DNA of 64,000 nucleotides, taken from contig NZ_AP019807.1 in the NCBI RefSeq assembly GCF_007183175.1, forward strand, positions 2,586,001 through 2,650,000, in the 5' to 3' direction. This DNA is from Microbulbifer sp. GL-2 (lineage in GTDB: Bacteria; Pseudomonadota; Gammaproteobacteria; Pseudomonadales; Cellvibrionaceae). A program made the translations under genes and the position numbers. Of the stretch, positions 35,528 through 45,231 are shown one piece after another. Within the stretch, counting starts at the first letter, position 1. Each line of letters opens with the position of its first letter. The notes beneath the pieces were generated by a model. It was not told where the DNA came from. It searched no databases and was given only the letters and a program-made list of their open reading frames with translations.

Positions 35528-36541
35528 TTTTAATACAGTGGGGTAGTGAGTTTATTACGCTTTACTTTAGGGCACCAGAAAATTACTAAAACCTGTATGC
35601 AGCGTCCACACCAAAGCTCATCGGATCATCAATGGGTAAACCTGAATCATCCCGGTGATGATACAACTGAAATTGATGAGGTTTGCACCCCACAGGGCGA
35701 TATCCAATGTATGCTTGAAGCCTGGGTCGAAGATAAACATACAGGATTAGTGCGGCATCCCACAGACTGTAGGCATCGATTTCGTTACAACGACTAGTGC
35801 CACTCCTTTATTCGCTAGTCCTGTAGTAATTAGTTAAATCATATAAATAATAGGCATTACCAAGCGCTAGAGCATCATTCATGCCAAAGCTAAATTACGA
35901 TGGGAATTTCTCTTTCGTTCTAGTTTCTGTGCTAATGATTTTATTCCTTCCTCTCGATGACAGCCATTTCCATAACATTCTATCTGGGTGGTATGTGACC
36001 TGGGCATCACTCCAATAATTTATATGAGTGCCATCAATAGAATTTGCAAAACGATTAACTTTGCAATAAGTAAAATATACAAGTGCACCTTGAAGGCGGT
36101 ACTAATTAGAGTGGCTTTTATGGGTGGTCGTGTAATTAAAGTATGGTTGTGTGGTGAATGTTTTGCGGTGTTATTTCCAGAGGGTTACTAAGAATATTAT
36201 TCTGTTAAAGATTTTTGGTGCTTGTGTATTTTCTAAGATCGCGTTTATTGGGGGCTAGTTTGCACTCTTAATTATTTACCTGATGGGGTTCTATATATAA
36301 TTTCTTTTGAAACTATTTTTCCTGTCATTGGTGTATTTTTCTATTTTCTTTTTTTGTTTGGGTATTATTCCGTATTGGAGTGGTTTGGTTTTTCATGTTG
36401 AACTTGATGCCCTATAAAAGAAATTGATGTCATTATCATACTTTTTGTATTTGGTACTATTGACACGAGTTGGTTTTAGAGTGGAAGGTGATCGGGCTGT
36501 CTGGGGTTATTAATTTAATAAAAAAAATTAAGGTTTAGGTT
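35528..36541. other. AT-rich gene-poor stretch
   Basis: About 1 kb with no convincing gene. Short frames near 35546-35797 and 35988-36191 lack ribosome-binding sites and known motifs. The last 150 bp before the metalloprotease are very T-rich and could contain its promoter. Confidence 0.45.
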
Positions 36542-37459
36542 ATGAGAAAAGCTAATGTTCCAACTTCAATAAAAGCTGCATTATCTTTGTGTTTGCTAAT
36601 ATCACCTGCTATCGGTTTTGCTGAAAGTGATTCATCAATTGAGCGTGCTAATGACAACGCTAAATTTAAACGTTGTGGTACTAACCATCCTTCTATCCAG
36701 GAAGCTGCTTTGAAAGAGCAGCATTTTACTGCACTACGTGGACAGTCTCGTAGTTTAACCAGTGGAGGTCATACGCTACGTCCAGCTGGCTCTGTAACTA
36801 TTGATGTGTACTTTCATGTTATTACTGATAACGCAAACAATGGATCGCTACCCAGCAATGTAATTAATTCGCAAATGGCAGTGCTTAATGATGCTTATGC
36901 TAGTACACCGTTCACATTCAATTTGGTTTCTACTTCAGTAACGGCGAATAACTCTTGGTATAACGTTGGTTATGGTTCCTCCGCAGAAAGCGCTATGAAA
37001 AGTTCATTGCGTGTTGGTGATGCGGGAGATCTGAATATCTATGTGGCAGATATCGGCGGTGGTCTACTTGGGTGGGCAACTTTTCCTAGCAGCTATTCCT
37101 CAGATCCGCTGGATGATGGTGTAGTTATTTTAACCGGCTCTGTACCTGGCGGCGATGCTGCGCCTTACAATGAGGGCGATACCCTTACTCACGAAGTTGG
37201 CCACTGGTTAGGTTTGTATCACACCTTTCAGGGCGGCTGTGGTGGAAATGGGGATTATGTCTCTGATACTCCTGCAGAAAGGTCACCGGCTTATGGGTGT
37301 CCAGTAGGCAGGGATTCCTGTACAAGGGGACGGAACGCAGCCGGTCTTGATCCGATTACAAATTTTATGGATTACACGGACGATAGCTGCATGTACGAAT
37401 TTACAGAGGGGCAGGCCACTCGCGCTGATGAGCAAAGCAGTACCTATCGAGGCCTATAA
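36542..37459 (+). CDS. Secreted M43-type zinc metalloprotease
   Basis: 305 residues. A signal peptide (about 1-27, ending GFAES) precedes a propeptide-like segment with a cysteine (FKRCGTNHP) that might act as a cysteine switch. The catalytic domain has the metzincin motif HEVGHWLGLYH at 217-227 and a Met-turn NFMDYTDDSCM around Met276, with paired cysteines between, as in pappalysin/cytophagalysin (M43B). Predicted extracellular endopeptidase. The gene is AT-richer than the core regions. A strong terminator follows. Confidence 0.9.
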   Translation: MRKANVPTSIKAALSLCLLISPAIGFAESDSSIERANDNAKFKRCGTNHPSIQEAALKEQHFTALRGQSRSLTSGGHTLRPAGSVTIDVYFHVITDNANNGSLPSNVINSQMAVLNDAYASTPFTFNLVSTSVTANNSWYNVGYGSSAESAMKSSLRVGDAGDLNIYVADIGGGLLGWATFPSSYSSDPLDDGVVILTGSVPGGDAAPYNEGDTLTHEVGHWLGLYHTFQGGCGGNGDYVSDTPAERSPAYGCPVGRDSCTRGRNAAGLDPITNFMDYTDDSCMYEFTEGQATRADEQSSTYRGL

Positions 37460-37466
37460 TAATTTT

Positions 37467-37488
37467 TCGGGGGGATTATTCCCCCCGA
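37467..37488 (+). terminator. Intrinsic terminator after the metalloprotease
   Basis: TCGGGGGG-ATTATT-CCCCCCGA, an 8-bp stem seven bases after the stop, preceded by a T run on the left. The T run sits upstream rather than downstream, so it might also serve a minus-strand transcript. Confidence 0.7.
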
Positions 37489-37501
37489 TACACTGACAAT
37501 T

Positions 37502-37900
37502 ATGAACAGCATCCGATTATTTATCTTATGTGCCTTGGTATTGATGAGTACGGCTAATATAACTGCCCAGAGGCTCGCTGTGCCAGGTTATGTCACTTGT
37601 GATAGAAACCAGTTGACTTCCTGGCAGGGAGAGGTGACAAAATTGGTGCGTGAAGGAAACAGTATTAAGGTATGGATTTCCACTGATTACGACACTAAAG
37701 AATCATTAGTGTTGACAATGCCTAGCTGGAAAGCACTTCTAGGGCAGTTCCGCTTACAAGGGAAAGAGTTTCTGGCGAGAGACTGGGAAAAAGTGACTGA
37801 TTCACAAGCAGAACTTAGGCCTGGGGTTCGAGCAGTGATTTGGTTATGCGAGAATAAGGCCTATCCCGCTGTGATCAATTGGCAACCTCCGCCAGAGTAG
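37502..37900 (+). CDS. Small secreted protein of unknown function
   Basis: 132 residues with a signal peptide (MNSIRLFILCALVLMSTANI...TAQ, cleavage near 22). The mature part has two cysteines (VTCDRN and WLCENK) that could form a disulphide, and a beta-rich look. No family recognised. It begins 43 bp after the metalloprotease and just past its terminator, on the same strand, so a functional link (inhibitor, chaperone) is possible but unproven. Confidence 0.6.
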   Translation: MNSIRLFILCALVLMSTANITAQRLAVPGYVTCDRNQLTSWQGEVTKLVREGNSIKVWISTDYDTKESLVLTMPSWKALLGQFRLQGKEFLARDWEKVTDSQAELRPGVRAVIWLCENKAYPAVINWQPPPE

Positions 37901-38024
37901 GTACCTGCATATTTACTTTTTGTGTAGTTAAGTTTTTTATTATATCTTAGTGTCTCTTTATTTAATTCAAAGAAACCTTTTATGATGATTAGTAATTCTT
38001 AAATCAAAGGTTGCAAGTCGTTGA

Positions 38025-38085
38025 AAAGTAACCCCTCGATAAGGTTCGGAAAGCTGGCCCTATATCGAGGGTTATTCATGGAGCT
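38025..38085 (-). terminator. Possible terminator of the ART-like gene
   Basis: On the minus strand AACCCTCGATA and TATCGAGGGGTT form a stem with one bulge and a long loop, followed by ACTTTT. It lies 20-80 bp after the stop at 38105. Confidence 0.4.
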
Positions 38086-38104
38086 TATAATTTTTTTGGT
38101 AGGT

Positions 38105-38584
38105 TCAATTCCAGGGATTCCCGTCAATAAATCGATTTCTTCCACCGTACAGCATTTTTGCATTTCCGTTTGCACGAAAATCAACATCTCCCCTATAAAT
38201 TAGTTCTCGATATGGGCTGCTGGAGCTAACTGTATAATCCTCAAGTTCAACTCCTTGCTTGAATATAAAAATAAACATATGAGTAGCACTATTTTTATAT
38301 CTATCTTCTGAGAAAAAAAGTAGGGTGTGGGCATCGCTTGGGCTAAAGCACTGTGTTGAAGGTGTTAGATAAACTCCGGTTTTAGCAGACTGGCCCCGGC
38401 GTGTCCTATCTGGGGTTCCTTTAATAAATTTGTCTATCATTAAGATCTGATTAAATCCAGCTTGACTTGTGTAGTGAATATATATTGGGTTCCCGCCTTC
38501 GGATCCTCTATTCATAAGAACGTCTACTAAAGGTGAGGCCCCTCCAGTTGGATAAATTTTATCTCCTATGGGATTATTTGGCAC
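38105..38584 (-). CDS. Possible ADP-ribosyltransferase toxin, Tox-ART-HYD1-like
   Basis: 159 residues starting at GTG 38582-38584, with an excellent AGGAGA seven bases upstream. The pattern IYIHYTSQAGFNQIL (His-Tyr), then TGVYLTPSTQCFSPSDA, then a late LIYRGDVDF and YGGRN resembles the HYD1-signature ADP-ribosyltransferase toxins often found as Rhs or CdiA tips. Here it is free-standing, with no secretion signal and no Rhs core around it, so it may be a stranded tip, an internal toxin or a prophage-defence type protein. No obvious antitoxin neighbour. Assignment by eye. Confidence 0.5.
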   Translation of the reverse strand: MPNNPIGDKIYPTGGASPLVDVLMNRGSEGGNPIYIHYTSQAGFNQILMIDKFIKGTPDRTRRGQSAKTGVYLTPSTQCFSPSDAHTLLFFSEDRYKNSATHMFIFIFKQGVELEDYTVSSSSPYRELIYRGDVDFRANGNAKMLYGGRNRFIDGNPWN

Positions 38585-38737
38585 GTTTATCTCCTTGTGT
38601 GATTTTTATATTTGGAAAGAAGATAAAATAACCGGATGGGGTAGTAAAGTTTGAGGTTGACAATTTTCAAAAAATTATTTTTACCGATAGAGGATCGCTT
38701 GGTTAGGGAGTTAATATTTTTTTAAACTTGGATCTGC

Positions 38738-39757
38738 TCAGTTTTTTGGTATTCCCTGATCCAAGAATCCAGCATCGACACCGAACCAAAAGCTACCATC
38801 TTTGTTGTCGAAATACATATATCGAATGTTTCCTCCACTGGGTACAGTAGTTTGGCTAACAAATTTTTGTGTATCTATATCAAAAGCAAAGATGATGTTA
38901 GGAATATCACCTGTGTCTGCTACCCATAGCCGGCCTTTGTTATCTATTGCGGTTCCGTAAGGGCGAGGGTTCTCAGTGGGGAGCTTCCACTCCTTGAATT
39001 CTTTTGTGCTGGGCGTATATCTGCCAACATAGCCCTCTGGATAGTCTACATACCAGATATTGTTGGACGTATCGATTTCCAGCCTGCGAGGTCGAGCGTT
39101 CGGCCGGGGAATTGAGATTTCGTTTACCATCATGGTTTTAGGGTCTACCCAAGCTAATTTATTCGTACCAAATAGGGCAACCCAGGGGCGATTTTGTGAG
39201 TCTACCTTGATTCCATAAGGACGTGCGTTGGCCGTTTGAGGTGTGGCTATTTTCACTTCTCCACTATTGACATCCAAAATGCCTATGCGGTTGCTCTGTT
39301 GGGCTGTAAACCAGATATTGCCATCATGGTTGAAAACCAGTGTATGTGGATCATTTACGCCTTTTGGCATTGCGTATTGAGTGATTTTACCCGTCTCTGC
39401 ATCCATACGCCCAATATGTGCATTGCGGTTACCGGCATACCAAACCATGCCCTGCTTATCTACTATCAGATTATGAGGGTGGGTTCCTTCAGGAACCTCG
39501 AATTTTTTAAACCGCTGATCGGACGGAGTAAATCGGCCGATATAGTTTCCGGCCTGTCCACAGAACCAAACCTGCTGTTTGTTATCCACATGAGGGTCTC
39601 TGGGCAGTCCCTGCCAAGGTACTTTCCACTCGTTTAACTTGAGTCGGTCTGGCAGTTTATTTTCTTGTGCCACAGTATTTATTGGAGTAAATAAGAGATA
39701 AGTGGCGCAGATAACGATTTTTAGTGACAGCGTATAAAGCTTTAGGTAGATATTCAT
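38738..39757 (-). CDS. Periplasmic Vgb-like (streptogramin B lyase-like) propeller protein
   Basis: 339 residues: signal peptide to about residue 31 (ending NTVAQEN), then a seven-bladed-type propeller of about 40-residue repeats, each with IGRFTPSDQRFKKFEVPEG- or GRMDAETGKITQYAMP-like strands and NIWFTAQQSNRIG/RPWVALFGTNKLAWV elements. Such proteins are annotated as virginiamycin B lyase homologues, but most are not antibiotic-inactivating; the catalytic histidine/glutamate set cannot be confirmed here. It is single and AT-rich. Confidence 0.78.
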   Translation of the reverse strand: MNIYLKLYTLSLKIVICATYLLFTPINTVAQENKLPDRLKLNEWKVPWQGLPRDPHVDNKQQVWFCGQAGNYIGRFTPSDQRFKKFEVPEGTHPHNLIVDKQGMVWYAGNRNAHIGRMDAETGKITQYAMPKGVNDPHTLVFNHDGNIWFTAQQSNRIGILDVNSGEVKIATPQTANARPYGIKVDSQNRPWVALFGTNKLAWVDPKTMMVNEISIPRPNARPRRLEIDTSNNIWYVDYPEGYVGRYTPSTKEFKEWKLPTENPRPYGTAIDNKGRLWVADTGDIPNIIFAFDIDTQKFVSQTTVPSGGNIRYMYFDNKDGSFWFGVDAGFLDQGIPKN

Positions 39758-40162
39758 TTGCCAGTTCCAATGATTAAGACGTCAAGAGGAATTTATACGT
39801 TTATGTCGTAGCACGAAAATATGAGTGAGCTGAGTCCTGGTCAAAGCATAGGTGATAATTGGTCCTTATTTGTAATGGTTCATAAAATCAATATTTTGCA
39901 GAAGAGTGGTTTCAAACTGCCTGTTAGTTGCCAGGAATACAATCGGGGCACCCGATTATATTCACGAAAGAGATACTAAAGCTCCAGAATTCTATTTGGC
40001 GAGTTCTTATTGAGTCTGTGGAGCTTAATTGAGAAGGGTTTTGTCTTTACAGCTAAGCAGAATTAACAGGCGGTTTTGCGGTACCTGGCAGTCATATTAC
40101 CCTCAATTTACACGTCAACGTGGTATAGCGTATATTGCTGCCCTTAGTGTAGGAGTCCCTCC
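39758..40162. other. Divergent promoter region
   Basis: 405 bp between the divergent propeller gene and MFS gene. A perfect AATCGGG-GCA-CCCGATT inverted repeat at 39941-39957 could be an operator. Nothing else was identified. Confidence 0.45.
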
Positions 40163-41344
40163 ATGTTACAACGCCTCCGTCGACCGGAAATTCTGCTGTT
40201 AATCCTTGCAGCCTCAATGCCACTGTCTTTTTCTGTCTGGAATACTCTCCTTAATAACTTTGTGATAGCCAAGGCTTCATTTACCGGAGCTGATATTGGC
40301 CTGTTACAGAGTGTTAGGGAGATACCTGGGTTCCTGGCGTTTACAGTGATATTTGTATTACTGCTTATCCGGGAACAGCGCTTGGCACTTCTCTCACTTG
40401 TAGCGACCGGGATTGGCGTGATGCTGACCGGTTTTTTTCCATCTCTCACGGGTTTACTACTCACGACATTGTTGATGTCGATCGGTTTTCACTTCTATGA
40501 AACCCTGCAAACCTCTCTGGCTTTGCAATGGTTTCCAAAAAAGACATCGGCAATCTGGATGGGACGGATGGCCGCTGCTGGTTCATTTGCAGCGCTTCTA
40601 GCTTACGGTTTGGTTTGGTGTCTGATGGACTTTGCCGGCTTAGACTACTCGTGGGTTTATTTGATCGGCGGTGGCATCACTGTGCTTATTGCTTTGGCTG
40701 CCTGGTTACTTTTCCCACAGTTTGCTCAACCCCATAGCCAGCGTAAGCAATTGGTGCTACGTAAGCGCTACTGGCTTTATTATGCGTTGACGATGATGAG
40801 CGGCGCGCGTCGACAGATCTTTATTGTCTTTGCTGCTTTCCTGATGGTTGAAAAATTTGGCTATAGCGTTGGTGAAATTGCTGCGCTCTATACAGTTAAT
40901 CATCTGCTCAATTTATATATAGCGCCTAAGATTGGACAGTTTATTGTGCGCTTTGGCGAGCGTCGTATCCTTACCTTGGAATATGTCGGTTTGATCTTGG
41001 TGTTTGCCGGTTATGCTCTGGTGGAAAGCGCGATGTTGGCAGCGGCGCTCTATGTTATTGATCACCTGTTCTTTTCCATGGCCATTGCCATCAAAACCTA
41101 TTTCCAGAAGATTGTTGATGAGCGGGATATTGCCTCATCAGCCGGCGTCAGCTTTACCATTAATCACATTGCGGCAGTTATTATCCCGGTGTTGTTTGGC
41201 CTGATTTGGCTTACCTCTCCAGCTATGGTGTTCTTTGCCGGATCTTTGATGGCTCTGGTCTCTCTGGGTTTGGCCCAATTAGTGCCTGAGCAACCTGGAC
41301 CAGGCAACGAAGCGCGTCTGGGGCAGGGAGTAGCTGTAACTTAA
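40163..41344 (+). CDS. MFS transporter
   Basis: 393 residues with about 12 hydrophobic segments in two six-helix halves, separated by a basic loop near 185-205 (HSQRKQLVLRKRYW). Family is major facilitator superfamily. The substrate is not identifiable, as no drug- or sugar-porter motif stands out. The start is ATG 40163 with AGGAG seven bases upstream. It is followed 52 bp later by a secreted hydrolase on the same strand. Confidence 0.82.
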   Translation: MLQRLRRPEILLLILAASMPLSFSVWNTLLNNFVIAKASFTGADIGLLQSVREIPGFLAFTVIFVLLLIREQRLALLSLVATGIGVMLTGFFPSLTGLLLTTLLMSIGFHFYETLQTSLALQWFPKKTSAIWMGRMAAAGSFAALLAYGLVWCLMDFAGLDYSWVYLIGGGITVLIALAAWLLFPQFAQPHSQRKQLVLRKRYWLYYALTMMSGARRQIFIVFAAFLMVEKFGYSVGEIAALYTVNHLLNLYIAPKIGQFIVRFGERRILTLEYVGLILVFAGYALVESAMLAAALYVIDHLFFSMAIAIKTYFQKIVDERDIASSAGVSFTINHIAAVIIPVLFGLIWLTSPAMVFFAGSLMALVSLGLAQLVPEQPGPGNEARLGQGVAVT

Positions 41345-41396
41345 TTGCTCCGTACTAATTCTTGATCAGGACTTTTAATAATAAATAGGAATTCTT

Positions 41397-42203
41397 ATGC
41401 GTGTAGCTCTCTTAATAATGATATTTACTCTGCCGTTAAGTGCACTTGTAAATTCAGAGACAATATTGGTTGGTGAATATCATATTGAATATGAGATCAA
41501 AGGCTCTGGTAAGGCCACCTTGTTTCTCGAAGCCGGGGGTTCGGCCGGGATGCAGGATTGGGACTCCATCTATGATGACTTGGCGAAGTATGCACGAGTA
41601 ATACGTTATTCTCGTGTCGGCAACGGAAAATCAACGGCCATTAAGAAACACTTTAGCTCTGAGGATTATGCTCAAGGGGCCAGGGCTTTATTGGAGGCTT
41701 TGGGGGTTAAAGGGAAAGTTACTTATATTGCCCACTCCTATGGCGCTTATGTAGCACGAACTTTTGCCGCGCAATACCCTGAAAAAATGGCAGCGTTGAT
41801 GCTGATAGAACCTTCTTCTGAACATGATGTGGATATTATGCGCTCGCAGGATTTGAAGTTGGCCGAGGAACAAATTGCTCAGGTAAAACTGGATGATATG
41901 AAAAACGGCATGTCGAATCAGTACCTGGATTTTTGGTCCAAGCGCCCTTTACCTGACTATCCACAAATCCCTGACATCCCCGTCACAGTAATTGTCTCCG
42001 TCAAAAAGTATGACAATCCTCCTCTTCTTTTCTTTACTGATGAAGCCCGGGATATGTGGGGGGAGTTGCATTCGAATTGGGCTAAAGCGTTTCCACGAGG
42101 TAAAGCTGTTTTGACTGAGAAGAGCTATCACTATCCCCAAAATGATGAGCCTGAAATGGTAGTAAAAGAAGTGCTAGCGCTTATTGCTAGAGGTTGCAAA
42201 TAG
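41397..42203 (+). CDS. Secreted alpha/beta hydrolase
   Basis: 268 residues with a signal peptide (about 1-20). Alpha/beta-hydrolase core: oxyanion stretch LFLEAGGSAG, nucleophile elbow AHSYGAY (Ser114; Ala replaces the first Gly of GxSxG) and a late His in KSYHYPQND. Substrate unknown. AGGAATTC precedes the ATG. The 3' end runs directly into the decayed thiolase. Confidence 0.82.
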   Translation: MRVALLIMIFTLPLSALVNSETILVGEYHIEYEIKGSGKATLFLEAGGSAGMQDWDSIYDDLAKYARVIRYSRVGNGKSTAIKKHFSSEDYAQGARALLEALGVKGKVTYIAHSYGAYVARTFAAQYPEKMAALMLIEPSSEHDVDIMRSQDLKLAEEQIAQVKLDDMKNGMSNQYLDFWSKRPLPDYPQIPDIPVTVIVSVKKYDNPPLLFFTDEARDMWGELHSNWAKAFPRGKAVLTEKSYHYPQNDEPEMVVKEVLALIARGCK

Positions 42204-43000
42204 TTGGCAAGGACAAAAGGCCCAGGCAGTGTTGATCGCCGATGCGGAAACGCTCAACTCTTTTTTCGGCGGGCTATGCAACAGCCTCGATCTATTCTCC
42301 AGGTGGGAGATAGATCGAGGCTTGCCGGATGCCCTAGGGAATGACAAAGGTGCTCTCAATACGGCCGAGCAGGCCCATGGCTTCTACGAGCACATTAATA
42401 TCTACCCCTTAATTGAAATACCTTGCGCCATGAAGAAGGGGGCGACCCGACGCCGTTGCCTAGCAACGTCAGGCGATGATGGCAGAATCCATCGGCACCA
42501 TAACCACTGAATATTGCTACATAAGCTATCCCTATCCTAAGAAGATGAATCCTCTGCTTGCTGAGGACATTGCGGGTAAAGCCCGTGATTATGGCCATCG
42601 ATCTCCTTCAGTTGATTTGCCTGCGAGGGAGGTAGACTTTGACGATATCTGGTTTATATCCGAGCGTGATGCCCTGCATCGGCCACCGGCAATTGAGCTG
42701 GCTAGCGCAACTCTGCTGGAACATACCAATTTATCCCTGCAGGCTATCGATTTTTTTTGACATATACAGCTACTTTCCCGGTGCGGTTCGGGTTGCCTGC
42801 TAGGCTATGGGCATCTAGCCCCTTGATCCCAGAGGGTCACGTTAAGCGAAGGGCTGCTTTTCTTCGCTGGTCCTGGCAACAACTACTCTCTGCATGCCAT
42901 TCACAAATATTGGAAGCATTGCGCCACAAAGGTTCAGGACACGGTCTGGTCAGCGCCAACGGCCTATATCAGGCCAAGGTCGAAGGTATTCAGTGAAAGG
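42204..43000 (+). pseudogene. Decayed thiolase (acetyl-CoA acetyltransferase family)
   Basis: Thiolase sequence is readable only by switching frames. VLIADAETL and HINIYPLIE are in one frame. PKKMNPLL and DDIWFISERDALHRPPAIEL are in the next. FDIYSYFPGAVRVAC is in another, where two in-frame TAG codons follow. FFAGPGNNYSLHAI and GHGLVSANGLYQAK shift again. The order matches the C-terminal part of SCP-x/FadA-like thiolases (YPLFE, PKRMN, WFVSER, FDLYSCFP, GGPGNNY, GLVTANGGY). The N-terminal half is gone. One frameshift lies at a T7 tract near 42751-42757. Confidence 0.82.
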
Positions 43001-43016
43001 CCCCGAGGAGTGTGCA

Positions 43017-43859
43017 ATGCCTGATACCCACAAAGAACAAGTGTGTCGTTTTTATGACGAACATCCTATCAACGAAGAGGAAATCCTGGCAGAACTCGCA
43101 GCCAGAGGCCTGGATCTCGATGCGCTCAGCGAGGAGGATTTAAAGGATTTTGACCAGGATCACTACTGTGGTGTGCAGGCAGTGGAGACCCTGGGGGAAT
43201 TGGCTGCGGTAGGTAATTCGAGTCATGTGCTTGATGTTTGTAGTGGTATGGGTGGCCCGGCTCGCTGGCTAGCCCACACCATTGGTTGTCATGTTAGCGG
43301 GGTTGATTTAACCGTGAGCCGAGTAGAATCTGCCAGGCGTCTGACCAGGCGTGTACAACTTGATGGACTGGTCGATTATGTCTGCGGTGATGCTACGGCG
43401 ATGCCGCTACCCGATGCAAGCTACGATGCCTTGATCAGCCAGGAGTCATGGTTACATATTGCGGATAAGGCGAGGCTTGTGCAGGAGTGTGTCCGGGTAT
43501 TGAAACCTGGGGCAAGAATGGCCTTTACCGATATCATATTGCTGTCCACCCTGACAGATGAGCAAAAACACCGATTGAGTGGCGAGCTGGCCACGGCATC
43601 CATTGCCGTGGCTGAGACCTATCCCGAATTATTATGTGCTGAGCAGTGTACGATTCTCAGCTGTGAAGACCTGTCCAAAACCTGGGCCAAGGAATTGATC
43701 GATCGCCTGGAGTCCTACCGAGCATTGCGAGATACCACAGTTGCAAAATTCGGTGAAAGTCATTTCGCATACTGGGACAGCCTGTACAGTTTTTATGCAG
43801 AATTATTTGTCAACGGCAAACTCGGCGGTGTGCGTATGGCCGCGCAAGTCCCCGGCTGA
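43017..43859 (+). CDS. Class I SAM-dependent methyltransferase
   Basis: 280 residues from ATG 43017, with AGGAG seven bases before; the longer in-frame reading from 42894 covers thiolase debris. SAM motif I is VLDVCSGMGGPARWLA (about 74-89), then GVDLTVSRVESARR, GDATAMPLPDASYDAL and an ISQESWLHIADK stretch resembling sarcosine/dimethylglycine and related small-molecule N-methyltransferases (ubiE/gsmt-like). The substrate is uncertain. It is intact although flanked by two pseudogenes. Confidence 0.83.
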   Translation: MPDTHKEQVCRFYDEHPINEEEILAELAARGLDLDALSEEDLKDFDQDHYCGVQAVETLGELAAVGNSSHVLDVCSGMGGPARWLAHTIGCHVSGVDLTVSRVESARRLTRRVQLDGLVDYVCGDATAMPLPDASYDALISQESWLHIADKARLVQECVRVLKPGARMAFTDIILLSTLTDEQKHRLSGELATASIAVAETYPELLCAEQCTILSCEDLSKTWAKELIDRLESYRALRDTTVAKFGESHFAYWDSLYSFYAELFVNGKLGGVRMAAQVPG

Positions 43860-43952
43860 CCCACAGATTTGGCACTTTCAGGTCATTTCTTATCAAATGG
43901 CTGGAGGGCACAGATGCATCTTTAATAAGAGTTCACCACCCTCGGTTCAATA

Positions 43953-45231
43953 AATGCAAAAAAGTTATATGGTTTATCTCTCTATTGGAAAGGGGTTAGC
44001 TATAACTTCGCTTTCTTTGATCAAGTTTCTGAGCTTAATTTTGATGCGAGGTACCAGGAGTTTATTCTGTGGGTCTTGGCTGCACAAAATACCTATGAAT
44101 ATTATCGTGAGCTAACGCGTTTTAATGCACTTCTGCAGAATGGTCACACCAAGATTTATTACTCCAAGGGCCTGTCTGTCCAGTATTTGGGTTGGCCAAC
44201 CGTTCACTGGGCTGAGGCTGGGCATCAAGCAATAGTCACAGGGGCTGAGAAGGGGTGGAGTCAGAAATCCCACCGGGTTCAATTATTGTTGCGGTAAATG
44301 GGCAGGATTTACAGGCCTATTTAATGGAGCGAGTCATGCCCTATATTGCCAGCTCGACCCAGCATATTCTCTGGAATACTGCAGTTCGGAATGTTCTATA
44401 TGGCAAGCCGGAAACCATAGAGGAATTCACAATTGAGACTCCAGTGGCAGGGTGAAAGATGTTCTGGTTAAGCGGGATGCCCGTAGCAGGGAGATCGAAC
44501 ATATCTTTATTAAGCAGTCTGCTTCCAATGGTGAGTTGTTGGAATTTAAGTGGTTGGGAAGTGATATTGCCTATGTGGCTTTAAATGGCTTCGATGATAA
44601 AGAGATCGTTAAGCAATTTCAGTCCCACTATGGTGAGATCAGCAAATCCAAAGGCTTGATTTTTGATCTGCGTTTTAATGGGGGCGGCAGTACTATTAAC
44701 GCTGGAGAAATTATCTCCTATCTGGCCAACCAGAACTTGCCAGGCTCTATCTGGAAATCGCCCAAGCATGTGGCTGCCTGCAAGGCCTTGGGGGCAATTG
44801 CTGATCAATTCGAAGAATATGAGGAGTATTGACCCTATGTAGAGGGTACTTCCTGTGAATTTAGCGAAGATTCTTCAGGTGTACTTAAAGCCAAACTGGA
44901 GAACAGCCATATAGTGCCAACCTATGTCCTGATTGGCCGAAATACGGCTTCTGCAGCTGAAGATTTCTTGGTGTATGCGGATTCTCTCGAACACTTTACA
45001 ACCGTTGGTGAGCCCACATATGGCAGCACCGGCCAGCCAATTTTTGTAGATCTTCCGGGAGGTGGTACTTTCAGGGTATGTACCAAGCGGGATACATACC
45101 CTGATGGGCGGGAGTTCGTCGGCTATGGTATTAAGCCCGATATCCTGGTCGAGAGTACCCTGGCCACTGTACGTTCCGATGAGGATGAGGTGCTCGACAG
45201 GGCGCTGAGAGAGCTTCAGGCTGAGCTTTAA
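43953..45231 (+). pseudogene. Decayed S41-family (C-terminal processing-type) peptidase
   Basis: Pieces of an S41 peptidase in three frames. YNFAFFDQVSELNFD and FNALLQNGHTKIYY come first; then PPGSIIVAVNGQDL after a shift near 44255; then VLVKRDARSREIEHI, YVALNGFDDKEIV and GLIFDLRFNGGGS after another shift near 44452. A TGA at 44830-44832 interrupts that frame, which continues as TASAAEDFLVYAD (catalytic-serine region) to 45231. Two frameshifts and a nonsense codon make it non-functional. Confidence 0.85.

Noticed and set aside
35546..35797. 83-codon open frame beginning GTG after the SMP-30-like gene
   Set aside because: No Shine-Dalgarno, no recognisable domain. The His/Asp-rich composition is odd, but not enough to call a gene.
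35988..36191. 67-codon AT-rich open frame
   Set aside because: No ribosome site or motif, in a gene-poor AT-rich stretch.
37999..38187. Minus-strand frame overlapping the end of the ART-like gene
   Set aside because: Overlaps a better-supported gene, and no ribosome site.
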